DNA of 64,000 nucleotides, from contig NZ_JARFYM010000004.1 of assembly GCF_030272705.1 (NCBI RefSeq), forward strand, positions 186,001 through 250,000. Direction: 5' to 3'. A model generated the notes under the pieces. It was given only the letters and a program-made list of their open reading frames with translations, did no database searches and was not told the origin of the DNA. The stretch is from Rhizobium mayense. Its GTDB lineage: Bacteria; Pseudomonadota; Alphaproteobacteria; Rhizobiales; Rhizobiaceae. Positions 43,351 through 51,642 of this stretch are shown one piece after another. The position numbers and the translations under genes were made by a program. How positions within the stretch are numbered: the first letter of the stretch is position 1; every line of letters starts with the position of its first letter.

Positions 43351-43428
43351 ATGCCCTACCCCGCTCGCGTGCGGCGGCGTATCGACATCGGTAATCCTGC
43401 CCTGTTCAACCTGTGAGTAAAGTCGAGC

Positions 43429-43899
43429 TCACGCGGCCGTGGGCTTCATTGCAGGTGGCCAGCTATGCGTCTCCGTCTTGCGCCGCGAAGCCCAGGCATA
43501 AAGCGCGTCGTAGATGACGAAGCCATGCTTAAGCACCTCCTGGTCATCAGGCGTCACATCCCGAAGCCCCATGGAGATCGCAAGCAGCCCGGCAGATTGC
43601 GGTGTGAGGTCGTGCCGGTCCGTATCCGCGCCACGAACGATGGCGGCGATGGTCACGATTGCCGCGTCGGTGTCGAGGCCATGTTTTGAGACGAAGGCGT
43701 CGAAGCTGCAGCCCTCGCCCACATGGGTGTATTCGACGCCAGGAACATCGTAGGGGATGGCTCCGGTCTCCTCCGCCACCTTGATCACCTGGTCCGGCGG
43801 CGCGAAGAGGAATTCCGGCTCCTTGTCGATGAACCGTGCGACGAGCCAGGGGCAGGCAATGCGGTCGATGACCGGACGTTCGCGAGTAACCCACTTCAT
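43429..43899 (-). CDS. Stand-alone ChrB C-terminal domain protein
   Basis: A 156-residue protein matching only the C-terminal half of ChrB, the chromate-responsive regulator: VIDRIACPWLVARFIDKEPEFLF (about residues 9-31), YTHVGEGCSFDAFVSKHGL (about 57-75), and the IVRGADTDRHDLTPQSAGLLAISMGLRD block. The Cys, His and Glu residues in these blocks are shared with full-length ChrB at 44968-45954. Lacking the N-terminal helical part, it may be an auxiliary sensor or enzyme. Its ATG overlaps the stop of the superoxide dismutase-rhodanese gene (ATGA), so it is co-translated with it. Confidence 0.85.
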   Translation of the reverse strand: MKWVTRERPVIDRIACPWLVARFIDKEPEFLFAPPDQVIKVAEETGAIPYDVPGVEYTHVGEGCSFDAFVSKHGLDTDAAIVTIAAIVRGADTDRHDLTPQSAGLLAISMGLRDVTPDDQEVLKHGFVIYDALYAWASRRKTETHSWPPAMKPTAA

Positions 43900-44867
43900 G
43901 ATGAGATTCTCCTCTCGGTAGTTGTGAACGGCACCGTCGGTCCGCCGTTCGCATGCCAGGCGGCAATTCCGCCGGAAAGCGCGCGTGCGTTCAGGCCGCG
44001 GCGACGGAGCTCGTCAACGGCATCGCCGCTCACTTGGAAGCCGTAGACACAATAGACGACGATCGGCTTTTCTCGCGGCAGTTCATCGGCCCACTTAGCG
44101 ATCTTCTCGGGAGCGCGGAGGAAGGCACCCGGCAGCATGTCGCTGCGCAGCGGCAAGTCCTCGGTCAGACAGACATCGAGCACGACGATATCGTCCTGGC
44201 GCTGAAGGCAAACGAGCAGATCCTCCGGCGCGACGTCTTGGTCGCGCGCCATCGTTTCGGCCGGGGTGGCGTCGGCCAGCCGTTCGATCACCCGGTGGAA
44301 GCGGTCGCCAACGCGTTCCCAGTGGATGTTCTTCATGAAGGCGTCGACGTAGGCGCCCGCCTTGGCCCCGAAGTCGAGGTGATAGGCATGCTCGTACATG
44401 TCGAGCGCAAGGATCGGCACGCTGCCGGCAAGGCAGTTGGTGTGGTCCGCCGCCCATTGGATCATGAGGCGCTGATGGCGCTCTGACCATGTCAGCAGCG
44501 TCCAGCCCGAGCCACCCGCCTGCGCCTTGGCGCAAGCCGTAAAACGCGCCCGCCAGCCGGCAACACTGCCAAAATCGCTTTCCAGTGCTTCGGCGAGATC
44601 GCCGGCCGCATCTCCTGATCCACCAAGCCCGTCGAAATAGATCTCGTGGAGGATGGCGGAGTTGGCCGCGACAAGTTCCTCCCGCTTCAGGCCGTTGATG
44701 TCGAAGACCGAAGCCGCGCTCCAGTCAAGCTCATCGAGCCGACGTTCGATCGCATGCAAGCGGCGGACGGCGCCTCCATAATTGTTCTCGTAATGGCTCG
44801 CTAGAAGCCGCTCGGAGAGTCCGACGAGCCGGGGCGGCTTGAAGGGTAATGGCATGATCCGGTGCAT
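43896..44867 (-). CDS. Fe/Mn superoxide dismutase fused to a rhodanese domain
   Basis: A 323-residue fusion. Residues ~10-205 are an iron/manganese superoxide dismutase: metal ligands are the His in SERLLASHYENNYGG, the His in NSAILHEIYFDG, and the Asp and His in LALDMYEHAYHLDFG. Residues ~220-323 are a rhodanese domain with active-site Cys in IVVYCVYGFQVSGDAVDELRRRG. In chromate clusters ChrC is an SOD, so this protein probably limits superoxide made during chromate reduction, with a sulfurtransferase or rhodanese redox function attached. The ATG at 44867 follows GAGGGCGCC. It is divergent from chrB across 100 bp. Confidence 0.88.
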   Translation of the reverse strand: MHRIMPLPFKPPRLVGLSERLLASHYENNYGGAVRRLHAIERRLDELDWSAASVFDINGLKREELVAANSAILHEIYFDGLGGSGDAAGDLAEALESDFGSVAGWRARFTACAKAQAGGSGWTLLTWSERHQRLMIQWAADHTNCLAGSVPILALDMYEHAYHLDFGAKAGAYVDAFMKNIHWERVGDRFHRVIERLADATPAETMARDQDVAPEDLLVCLQRQDDIVVLDVCLTEDLPLRSDMLPGAFLRAPEKIAKWADELPREKPIVVYCVYGFQVSGDAVDELRRRGLNARALSGGIAAWHANGGPTVPFTTTERRISS

Positions 44868-44921
44868 GGCGCCCTCACTCAGGCCAACAAAACTGAGACT
44901 CAAGCTACGCCGGAATATAAA

Positions 44922-44963
44922 ATGATACAAGTGTTGCTTTTTAAGGTTTTGATGATACGGTGT
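44922..44963. promoter_or_regulatory. Direct repeat ATGATAC in the chrB divergent promoter
   Basis: ATGATACAAGTGT at 44922-44934 and ATGATACGGTGT at 44952-44963 form a direct repeat 30 bp apart in the 100-bp region between chrB and the SOD-rhodanese gene. This is the expected site of ChrB binding, since ChrB regulates chr genes in other bacteria. The second copy runs into the translation start region of chrB, consistent with autoregulation. Protein contact is inference. Confidence 0.4.
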
Positions 44964-44967
44964 GTAT

Positions 44968-45954
44968 ATGAGCGACGATACGACGCCGGCGGAGCGACGC
45001 TGGCTGCTTTTGATCCACCAACTGCCTAGCAAGCCAGCCTACTTCCGGGTGAAGATATGGCGCCGCCTGCAGCGCATCGGCGCCGTCGCTGTCAAGAGCA
45101 CGGTCTATGCGTTGCCAGCGAATGCCGAGACGCAGGAAGATTTTGAATGGCTCCTCAGGGAGATCATCGAAGGCGGTGGTGAAGCCATGGTGTGCGAAGC
45201 GCGCCTGATCGACGGCCTCTCCGACACTCAGGCGCACGCACTATTCGATGCGGCTCGCGACGAGGACTACGAGGCGATCGCCAACGAGGCACGGACACTT
45301 TCAGCACGGCTGGAGGCGCTTGCGACAGCGGAGGAACGGGCAGAGGTCCGCGCGCAAACCGGGCGCTTGCGCAAGCGGCTTGCCGACGTCGCCACGATCG
45401 ATTTCTTCGAAGCGACCGGCCGGCTCTCGGCGGAGAGCTTGATTGCGGAACTGGAGCACAGGCTGACAGAGGACGCGCGCATGGTTGAAGAACACCCGAA
45501 GACTCCCCCGCTCAAGGCGGCTGATCTGAAAGGGCGCATCTGGGTCACCCGCAACGGTGTGCATGTCGATCGTATCGCCTGCAGTTGGCTCATCCGTCGC
45601 TTCATCGATCCGGACGCCGTTATTCGCTTCGTGCCGGGCAAAGGCTACGTCCCGAATCCGGGCGAAATACGCTTCGACATGTTCGAAGGCGAGATAACTC
45701 ATGAGGGCGAATGCTGCAGTTTCGAGACCCTGATTGCCAGGGCCGGCATGGCCGATCCCGCATTGCAGGCCATTGCCGAGATCGTCCACGACATCGATTT
45801 GAAGGACATGAAGTTCGGGCGCGAGGAGGCGAGCGGCATCGCCAGCCTGATTACCGGAATCTGTGCAGCCAATCCGCAGGACGAACAACGCATCGTCCAG
45901 GGCGGGCCGGTCTTCGACAATCTCTACCAATATTTCCGCGCGAAGCGTGGCTGA
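44968..45954 (+). CDS. chrB: Chromate-responsive regulator ChrB, full length
   Basis: A 328-residue ChrB. The N-terminal part (LLLIHQLPSKPAYFRVKIWRRLQRIGAVAVKSTVYALP) resembles the DNA-binding region of PaaX/ChrB-type proteins, followed by a coiled helical stretch of alternating Ala/Glu/Arg. The C-terminal half has IWVTRNGVHVDRIACSWLIRRFIDPDAVIRF, GEITHEGECCSFETLI and DIDLKDMKFGREEASGI. ChrB senses chromate and regulates the chr operon. ATG at 44968 is preferred; a GTG two codons earlier is possible. chrA follows after 15 bp. Confidence 0.92.
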   Translation: MSDDTTPAERRWLLLIHQLPSKPAYFRVKIWRRLQRIGAVAVKSTVYALPANAETQEDFEWLLREIIEGGGEAMVCEARLIDGLSDTQAHALFDAARDEDYEAIANEARTLSARLEALATAEERAEVRAQTGRLRKRLADVATIDFFEATGRLSAESLIAELEHRLTEDARMVEEHPKTPPLKAADLKGRIWVTRNGVHVDRIACSWLIRRFIDPDAVIRFVPGKGYVPNPGEIRFDMFEGEITHEGECCSFETLIARAGMADPALQAIAEIVHDIDLKDMKFGREEASGIASLITGICAANPQDEQRIVQGGPVFDNLYQYFRAKRG

Positions 45955-45969
45955 TACGGACGCCCGACG

Positions 45970-47385
45970 ATGAACGAGATCGAGAGTCTCAACGCTACCG
46001 GGGTACGGCGTACTGATCCGCCCTCCCATGGTATTTCATTTGGCGAAGCAGTCCGCGTCTGGGCGCGCGTAGCCGCCCTAAGCTTCGGCGGCCCGGCCGG
46101 TCAAATTGCTGTCATGCATCGGATCATTGTCGAGGAGAAGCGCTGGATCGGCGAAACGCGTTTCCTGCATGCCCTGAATTACTGCACGTTGCTGCCTGGA
46201 CCGGAGGCGCAGCAGCTTGCGATCTATATCGGCTGGCTTCTGCACAAGACCAAGGGCGGGTTGGTGGCGGGGACTTTGTTCGTGCTACCCGGCGTCGTCG
46301 CCATCATGGCGTTGAGCTGGATCTATGCCATCTTCGGCAATGTCGGAGCCGTCCAGGCGCTCTTCTTCGGATTGAAGGCCGCGGTCCTGGCGATCGTGCT
46401 CGAGGCTGTTCTCCGGATTGGCCGGCGGGCCCTCAGGAACAACGTGATGGTAGGCCTTGCCGCCGCGGCCTTCGTCGCTCTCTTCCTGTTCCACGCCCCC
46501 TTCCCGCTCGTCGTGCTGGCTGCCGGTGTCATCGGCTACGTCGGCGGCCGGGCCGGCTGGGTAGCGTTTCGCGCGGGCAACGGCCACGGCAAGGTCGGCG
46601 GCAAACAGGTCGCCGACGCCGACAGCGTTCTCGGCGAAGAGATTCCGGACCACGCCCGCCCGCCGGTCAGTTGGTCGCTCAAGGTCGCCGCGGTCGGGCT
46701 GTTGCTTTGGGGCGGGCCGGTCCTGGCGCTGTTAATATTTCTCGGACAGGGCAACGTCTTCACGGACATCTCGATCTTCTTTTCCAAGATGGCCATGGTC
46801 ACGTTTGGCGGTGCGTACGCCGTCTTGTCCTATGTCGCTCAACAGGCGGTGGACCACTATCATTGGCTGAAGCCCGGCGAGATGCTGGACGGCCTCGGCA
46901 TGGCGGAAACCACGCCCGGCCCCCTGATAATGGTGACGCAATTCGTCGGCTTCATGGGCGCCTATCGCGCGCCGGGCGTGCTGAATCCATTGCTTGCCGG
47001 CACGCTGGGCGGCCTGCTGACGACCTGGGTGACCTTCGTCCCCTGCTTTCTCTGGATCTTCCTCGGCGCGCCATTCATGGAGACCATGCGCAACAACAAG
47101 GCGCTCTCGGCGGCGCTGGCAGCAATCACTGCGGCCGTCGTCGGGGTGATCTTGAACCTCGCGATATGGTTCGCGCTGCATGTGTTGTTCCGTGAACTCC
47201 AGGAAGCGCGCGGCCTCGGCATGGCCGTCGATCTCCCGGTGCTGAGCTCCGTCAACGTCCCGTCACTGATCCTGACACTGGGCGCCATCGTTGCGGTGTT
47301 CCGCTTCAAAGTCGGAATGCTGGCGGTGCTCGCCGCCTGCTCGATCCTTGGGTTGCTCTACGGAACGCTCATGGGATGGATCTAG
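45970..47385 (+). CDS. chrA: Chromate efflux transporter ChrA
   Basis: A 471-residue member of the CHR superfamily, a long-chain ChrA with two homologous halves that pumps chromate out of the cytoplasm. Half 1 has VAALSFGGPAGQIAVMHRIIVEEKRWI and NYCTLLPGPEAQQLAIYIGWLLHKTKGGLVAGTLFVLPG; half 2 has MAMVTFGGAYAVLSYVAQQAV, MLDGLGMAETTPGPLIMVTQFVGFMGAYR and GGLLTTWVTFVPCFLWIFLGAPF. About ten to twelve membrane segments are apparent. It is directly downstream of chrB and upstream of an MFS pump. Confidence 0.94.
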   Translation: MNEIESLNATGVRRTDPPSHGISFGEAVRVWARVAALSFGGPAGQIAVMHRIIVEEKRWIGETRFLHALNYCTLLPGPEAQQLAIYIGWLLHKTKGGLVAGTLFVLPGVVAIMALSWIYAIFGNVGAVQALFFGLKAAVLAIVLEAVLRIGRRALRNNVMVGLAAAAFVALFLFHAPFPLVVLAAGVIGYVGGRAGWVAFRAGNGHGKVGGKQVADADSVLGEEIPDHARPPVSWSLKVAAVGLLLWGGPVLALLIFLGQGNVFTDISIFFSKMAMVTFGGAYAVLSYVAQQAVDHYHWLKPGEMLDGLGMAETTPGPLIMVTQFVGFMGAYRAPGVLNPLLAGTLGGLLTTWVTFVPCFLWIFLGAPFMETMRNNKALSAALAAITAAVVGVILNLAIWFALHVLFRELQEARGLGMAVDLPVLSSVNVPSLILTLGAIVAVFRFKVGMLAVLAACSILGLLYGTLMGWI

Positions 47386-47467
47386 CGCTAGCAGATCGAA
47401 CTCGGCGTCGGAACAAGAACCGCCACATCCGGCCTCTCGAAAGCCACGCGTAATCGAAAGCGATGAA

Positions 47468-48664
47468 ATGCAGGGTATTCAGCCAGTCACATACGTTTTC
47501 GCGGCGCGCGCCCTACGTGACTTCGCCGACGGCTTCGTCGCGATCCTGCTGCCGGTCTATCTGCTCGCCCTGGGATTTTCACCGCTGCAGGTGGGTGTGA
47601 TCGCCACGGCGTCGCTCTTCGGTTCTGCGCTTCTGACAATCGTGATCGGCTTTCTTGGTGCCCATTTCGATCTTCGCGGACTGCTTCTGACCGCTGCCGG
47701 CCTGATGGTCGCAACCGGTGCCGCCATGTCCGCCGTCAACGATTATCTACCACTGCTGGCGGTCGCATTTGCAGGCACGATGAACCCGTCGGCCGGCAGT
47801 GTAAGCGTCTTCGTGCCCCTTGAGCACGCGATGCTCGCCCGCGAGTCATCCGATCTTCAGCGCACCAGCATGTTCGCCCGCTACAATCTTGTCGGGGCGC
47901 TTGCCGGCGCCGTTGGCGCGCTCGCAGCAGCCACGCCGGACGTCATGACGAGACTGGGGCTGGAGCAATTGACCGCCATCAAGCTAATGTTCGTTCTCTA
48001 CGCCGCCGTGGGCGTTCTTGGAGGCCTTGTCTACGTTCGCATCCCGCCACGCCCGGCAAGCCCCGAACTTCAGAAGTCGACTCCTCTGGGTCCGTCGCGT
48101 GCCATCGTCATCAAGCTGGCCGCCCTGTTCAGCCTCGACGCATTTGCCGGAGGATTCGTCGTCCAGTCGCTGCTCGCCCTCTGGCTCTTCGAGCGTTTCG
48201 ACCTCTCGCTCTCTCAAGCGGGAGTGTTCTTCTTCTGGACGGGTGTGCTTTCCGCCTTCTCATTCCCCGTCGCCGCCTGGCTGTCAAAACGGGCAGGCCT
48301 TGTCAACACAATGGTCTTCACGCACATTCCATCCAGCATTGCTCTAGGCCTCGCAGCCTTCGCACCAACCTTACCGTTGGTGCTCGTCCTCCTGCTCGTC
48401 CGGGCCGCGCTCTCTCAGATGGACGTGCCGACACGTTCTTCCTATGTGATGGCAGTCGTAACGGAGGCGGAGCGCACTGCCGCCGCAAGTTTCACGTCCG
48501 TGCCGCGCAGCCTCGCATCAGCGGCCAGCCCTGCGCTCGCAGGTGCCCTCTTAGCTGCGTCCTATCGGGCTTGGCCGCTCCTAATTTGCGCCGGACTGAA
48601 AATCGCCTACGACCTGCTATTGCTGTTGCAGTTCCGGCACCTCAAGCCACCTGAGGAATGCTGA
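47468..48664 (+). CDS. Major facilitator superfamily transporter
   Basis: A 398-residue MFS protein with twelve predicted membrane segments. It starts with VFAARALRDFADGFVAILLPVYLLALGFSPLQVG; the loop after helix 2 holds FLGAHFDLRGLLL, a diverged form of the GxLaDrxGrr motif. A charged central loop (RIPPRPASPELQKSTPLGPSRA) divides the halves. MFS genes of this type are common after chrA, so it may export chromate-related or oxidised by-products, but the substrate is unknown. The start follows only a weak ribosome site; a longer in-frame reading overlaps chrA and is rejected. Confidence 0.85.
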   Translation: MQGIQPVTYVFAARALRDFADGFVAILLPVYLLALGFSPLQVGVIATASLFGSALLTIVIGFLGAHFDLRGLLLTAAGLMVATGAAMSAVNDYLPLLAVAFAGTMNPSAGSVSVFVPLEHAMLARESSDLQRTSMFARYNLVGALAGAVGALAAATPDVMTRLGLEQLTAIKLMFVLYAAVGVLGGLVYVRIPPRPASPELQKSTPLGPSRAIVIKLAALFSLDAFAGGFVVQSLLALWLFERFDLSLSQAGVFFFWTGVLSAFSFPVAAWLSKRAGLVNTMVFTHIPSSIALGLAAFAPTLPLVLVLLLVRAALSQMDVPTRSSYVMAVVTEAERTAAASFTSVPRSLASAASPALAGALLAASYRAWPLLICAGLKIAYDLLLLLQFRHLKPPEEC

Positions 48665-48807
48665 GCCCGGCATCGCTCAGCCGCCGAAACGTCCAGGCGC
48701 CGTTCGCGCCAAATGTCGTTAATCACGAATCCCGACAGCAAACGGACAGGTTCGTCGTTCTATCGATTTGCCCGTCGCCCATAAGGGCAATAGCAAAGGG
48801 TAAAATC

Positions 48808-49074
48808 ATGAAGCTGAAACTTATCGCCGCGCTCGCAATCATATCTGTCATCCCGGCATTGGCACTTGCGAGCCCAAGCTGCACCGGCGAACCGAAGTCC
48901 AAATGGATGTCCGAGGACGCCATGAAAGCGAAGATCGACGCGATGGGCTACAAGGTCAAAACGTTCCAGATCACCGGCAATTGCTATGAAATCTACGGCA
49001 AGGACAAGAGTGGCAGTCGCGCCGAGGTCTATTTCAACCCGGTCTCCGGTGACATCGTTCAGATGGGCGACTGA
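48808..49074 (+). CDS. PepSY-like periplasmic protein
   Basis: An 88-residue secreted protein with a signal peptide (MKLKLIAALAIISVIPALALA). The mature domain, KWMSEDAMKAKIDAMGYKVKTFQITGNCYEIYGKDKSGSRAEVYFNPVSGDIV, follows the PepSY-type alpha-beta-beta-beta pattern (KxxAEVYxDPxTGxIV ending). Two Cys could form a disulfide. AAAGGG lies before the ATG. It starts an operon-like run with cytochrome b561 and a two-component system, a combination often seen in proteobacteria where it may serve in redox-linked signalling or metal/peroxide stress. Confidence 0.85.
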   Translation: MKLKLIAALAIISVIPALALASPSCTGEPKSKWMSEDAMKAKIDAMGYKVKTFQITGNCYEIYGKDKSGSRAEVYFNPVSGDIVQMGD

Positions 49075-49077
49075 CCG

Positions 49078-49644
49078 ATGACGGCGATCTCATCGAAAAA
49101 GGAGGGCGCCCAGCCCTCCACCGCCACCTTGCGCATGATCAAGGTATGGGATCCGGTCGTAAGGCTGTTTCATTGGACTATTGTAACGGCTTGCGTCCTC
49201 AACCTCTTCATCCTTGATGAAGGCAAATACTGGCACCGCGTCACAGGATACGCTGTTGCCGCCGCTATCGCCCTCCGTTTCATCTGGGGTTTCGTTGGCA
49301 CGAAACACGCGCGGTTCACTGACTTCCTGCCGACACCGGCAAAGGTCATGAACCAGATCCTTAGTATTCTGGATGGCGACGAGAAACGGTACGTTGGCCA
49401 CAATCCTCTGGCATCGGTGATGATGCTCTGCCTGATGATGCTTCTCGCGGCGACGGCGCTGACCGGCTGGATGACAACGCTCGATGCCTTCTGGGGCGAA
49501 AAATGGCTGGAAGAATTGCACGGCATCATTGCCAACGGCATTATGGTGCTCGCTTTTGTTCATGCCGGTGCGGCCGTCATCGAAAGCTGGAGGCACAGGG
49601 AAAATCTCGTCTGGTCCATGGTCACGGGTCGAAAGAAGGCATGA
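49078..49644 (+). CDS. Cytochrome b561-family membrane protein
   Basis: A 188-residue di-haem cytochrome b of the bacterial b561/Ni-Fe hydrogenase b subunit type. It starts IKVWDPVVRLFHWTIV with the first haem-ligand His, continues with ALRFIWGFVGTKHARF (helix 2 and the RF motif), HNPLASVMMLCLMMLLAATALTGWM (helix 3) and the LEELHGIIANGIMVLAFVHAGAAVIESWRHRENLVWSMVTGRK end with two further His. The start is 3 bp after the PepSY stop and its own stop overlaps the response regulator start (ATGA). Confidence 0.9.
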   Translation: MTAISSKKEGAQPSTATLRMIKVWDPVVRLFHWTIVTACVLNLFILDEGKYWHRVTGYAVAAAIALRFIWGFVGTKHARFTDFLPTPAKVMNQILSILDGDEKRYVGHNPLASVMMLCLMMLLAATALTGWMTTLDAFWGEKWLEELHGIIANGIMVLAFVHAGAAVIESWRHRENLVWSMVTGRKKA

Positions 49645-50318
49645 GGATACTGCTCATCGAGGACAGCGCCCGGCTTCGCGAACTGCTTTGCGAGACCATC
49701 CGAGATGCCGGGTGGAAAATCGATGCCTTCGCGACCGCGCAGGAAGGGCGGCTTACGCTCGAAAGAGCGGATTACGATCTCCTTCTTCTCGACCTCGGTC
49801 TGCCTGACGAAGACGGGATTGCCATGTTGAAATCACTCCGGTCGGCAAAGGTTCAAATGCCAGTTCTCGTGCTGACGGCACGCGGGGCGATCGACGAACG
49901 CATCATCGGTCTGGATGCGGGTGCGGACGACTATCTCGCAAAGCCATTTCATAATGGCGAGTTGATTGCGCGCATTCGCGCCCTGATGCGGCGGGCGCCG
50001 GTAACGGCCATGCCGACATTGGAGTTCGCGGCCATTCAATATGAGGTGGCTCGGAGCCGCGTAACCTGTGCCGGGAGTGAGATTGCACTCACTCCGTCCG
50101 AGAAGGGACTGCTCGAACTGTTGCTGCGCAACGGCGGCACGGTGGTGCCCAAGCCAAAGATCGAGCATGCCCTTTCCGAATTCGGCGATGAGAAAAGCAG
50201 CAATGCCATCGAACTGGCCATTTCCAGACTGCGCAAGAAGCTGGAAGGACATCCGACCGGAGCCGTGATCGAAACCATCAGGGGCGTGGGATACATGATG
50301 CGCGAGGTACGCGGTTGA
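49641..50318 (+). CDS. OmpR-family response regulator
   Basis: A 225-residue regulator with a receiver (IEDS at residues 7-10, where the second acidic residue of the pair is Ser; phospho-acceptor Asp in LLLDLGLPDEDG; VLTARG; LAKPF) and a winged-helix effector (LTPSEKGLLELLLRNGGTVVPKPKIEHALSEFG, then NAIELAISRLRKKL). It overlaps both flanking genes, so it is expressed with the PepSY-cytochrome unit and its kinase. Target genes cannot be seen. Confidence 0.92.
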   Translation: MRILLIEDSARLRELLCETIRDAGWKIDAFATAQEGRLTLERADYDLLLLDLGLPDEDGIAMLKSLRSAKVQMPVLVLTARGAIDERIIGLDAGADDYLAKPFHNGELIARIRALMRRAPVTAMPTLEFAAIQYEVARSRVTCAGSEIALTPSEKGLLELLLRNGGTVVPKPKIEHALSEFGDEKSSNAIELAISRLRKKLEGHPTGAVIETIRGVGYMMREVRG

Positions 50319-51637
50319 GCCGGTCACGTCCAACGCTGGGCACCATTCTGACGCGACGGGTCGCATTCTTTGCCGTGCTGGCAATGATCCTGCAGCTCGC
50401 CGTCATCGTCTTCGACTATTACTGGAATGTCGGCGAGCTCTCGCGGCTGTTCGTCGAACAGGAAACCGAGAGGCTCGCGGCCGGCATCGCCGCGACGGAT
50501 GGAGGTGTCCGCTATGAGCTTCCCGAAAATGTGCGCCAACGCTACCAGCATTCGCAAACCGGCTATGTGGCCCGAATTCGGGACACCAAAGGTACGCTGG
50601 TTTTTGAATCCTGCGACGATGCGTGTGAAAGCCGGTTTCTTCCCCCGGAGGTCAACGCGCCGGACTTCTGGCTAAGATCGCTGAAATCAGGCCGGCCGCT
50701 GACGCTGGTCGGCGGCCGCGCATTCATCGTAGGAAATCAACGCTTCATCGTCGACGTGGCCACGATTGGTGATCCACAAAATGTCGTCTCGGATGTCCTC
50801 TGGAACGAAATCATCGAACATATGATCGTACCGATGAGCATTCTCCTGGTGCTCGTTCTTGGTGCGACCTTGCTTTCCGTGCGCCAGGCGCTCAAACCTG
50901 TGCGGGCGGCGGCTGATGCGGCGGACCAGATCGACCCGATGAATTCGCGCTCGCACCTGCAGTTTCAGGAGATGCCGCGCGAGATTGCGCATCTTGCGAT
51001 TGCCGTGAACCGCGCCTTCGAGCGTGTCGGGGAGCTTATGAAGTCCCAGAAGGTTCTGACGTCCGGGATCGCACACGAAGTCCGCACCCCGCTTGCGGCA
51101 ATCAAGCTGGAACTCGGCCGCATTGATCATCCACGGGCGAGAAAGGCGGAAGCTGATCTTGACGATCTCGTGCGTTTCGTCGGACAGCTGACGACGCTCG
51201 CTCGGCTCGACACGTTCGATCATGCGATGTTCGAAAAGGTCGATCTCGTCGAACTGTCTTCAAGTGTCGTCGCGCAGCTTGCTCCATGGGTTTACGAGAG
51301 CAAACGTTCGCTCGAGCTTTCCGCTCAAATCGACATGCCAATCGTTCAGGGTGTTGCGGCCCTCCTGAGAGATGCTCTGCGCAATCTCATCGAAAATGCC
51401 GTACGCCACACGCCTGACCATACCAATATCGTCGTGCGGGTGGGCAGCCGTACGGTTCAGGTCGAGGATCGATTTCCGGAGGGCTGTCGGCGAAATGCCG
51501 ATATTAGCCATCACCCCGACAGCCTTGGCATAGGCCTGAAAATCGTGGAGCGCATTGCCGAAATACACGGAGGCTCGCTCCGTCGCTCTTCGTCCAAGCA
51601 TGGCCACGTCTTTGAATTGGAAATTGGCCCCGCGTAA
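50315..51637 (+). CDS. Sensor histidine kinase with divergent G1 box
   Basis: A 440-residue membrane kinase with transmembrane helices at about residues 15-37 and 170-190 and a periplasmic sensor part of about 130 residues containing a SCDDACESRF Cys pair that may be redox-active. HAMP and dimerisation segments follow; the H-box is LTSGIAHEVRTPLAAI near 250 and the N-box IENAVRHTPDH. The G1 box, normally DxGxG, reads VEDRFPEGC, while G2 SLGIGLKIVERI is intact. TTG at 50315 overlaps the regulator stop. The altered G1 might reduce ATP binding. Convergent with a LysR gene only 5 bp away. Confidence 0.9.
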   Translation: MSRSRPTLGTILTRRVAFFAVLAMILQLAVIVFDYYWNVGELSRLFVEQETERLAAGIAATDGGVRYELPENVRQRYQHSQTGYVARIRDTKGTLVFESCDDACESRFLPPEVNAPDFWLRSLKSGRPLTLVGGRAFIVGNQRFIVDVATIGDPQNVVSDVLWNEIIEHMIVPMSILLVLVLGATLLSVRQALKPVRAAADAADQIDPMNSRSHLQFQEMPREIAHLAIAVNRAFERVGELMKSQKVLTSGIAHEVRTPLAAIKLELGRIDHPRARKAEADLDDLVRFVGQLTTLARLDTFDHAMFEKVDLVELSSSVVAQLAPWVYESKRSLELSAQIDMPIVQGVAALLRDALRNLIENAVRHTPDHTNIVVRVGSRTVQVEDRFPEGCRRNADISHHPDSLGIGLKIVERIAEIHGGSLRRSSSKHGHVFELEIGPA

Positions 51638-51642
51638 AATTC

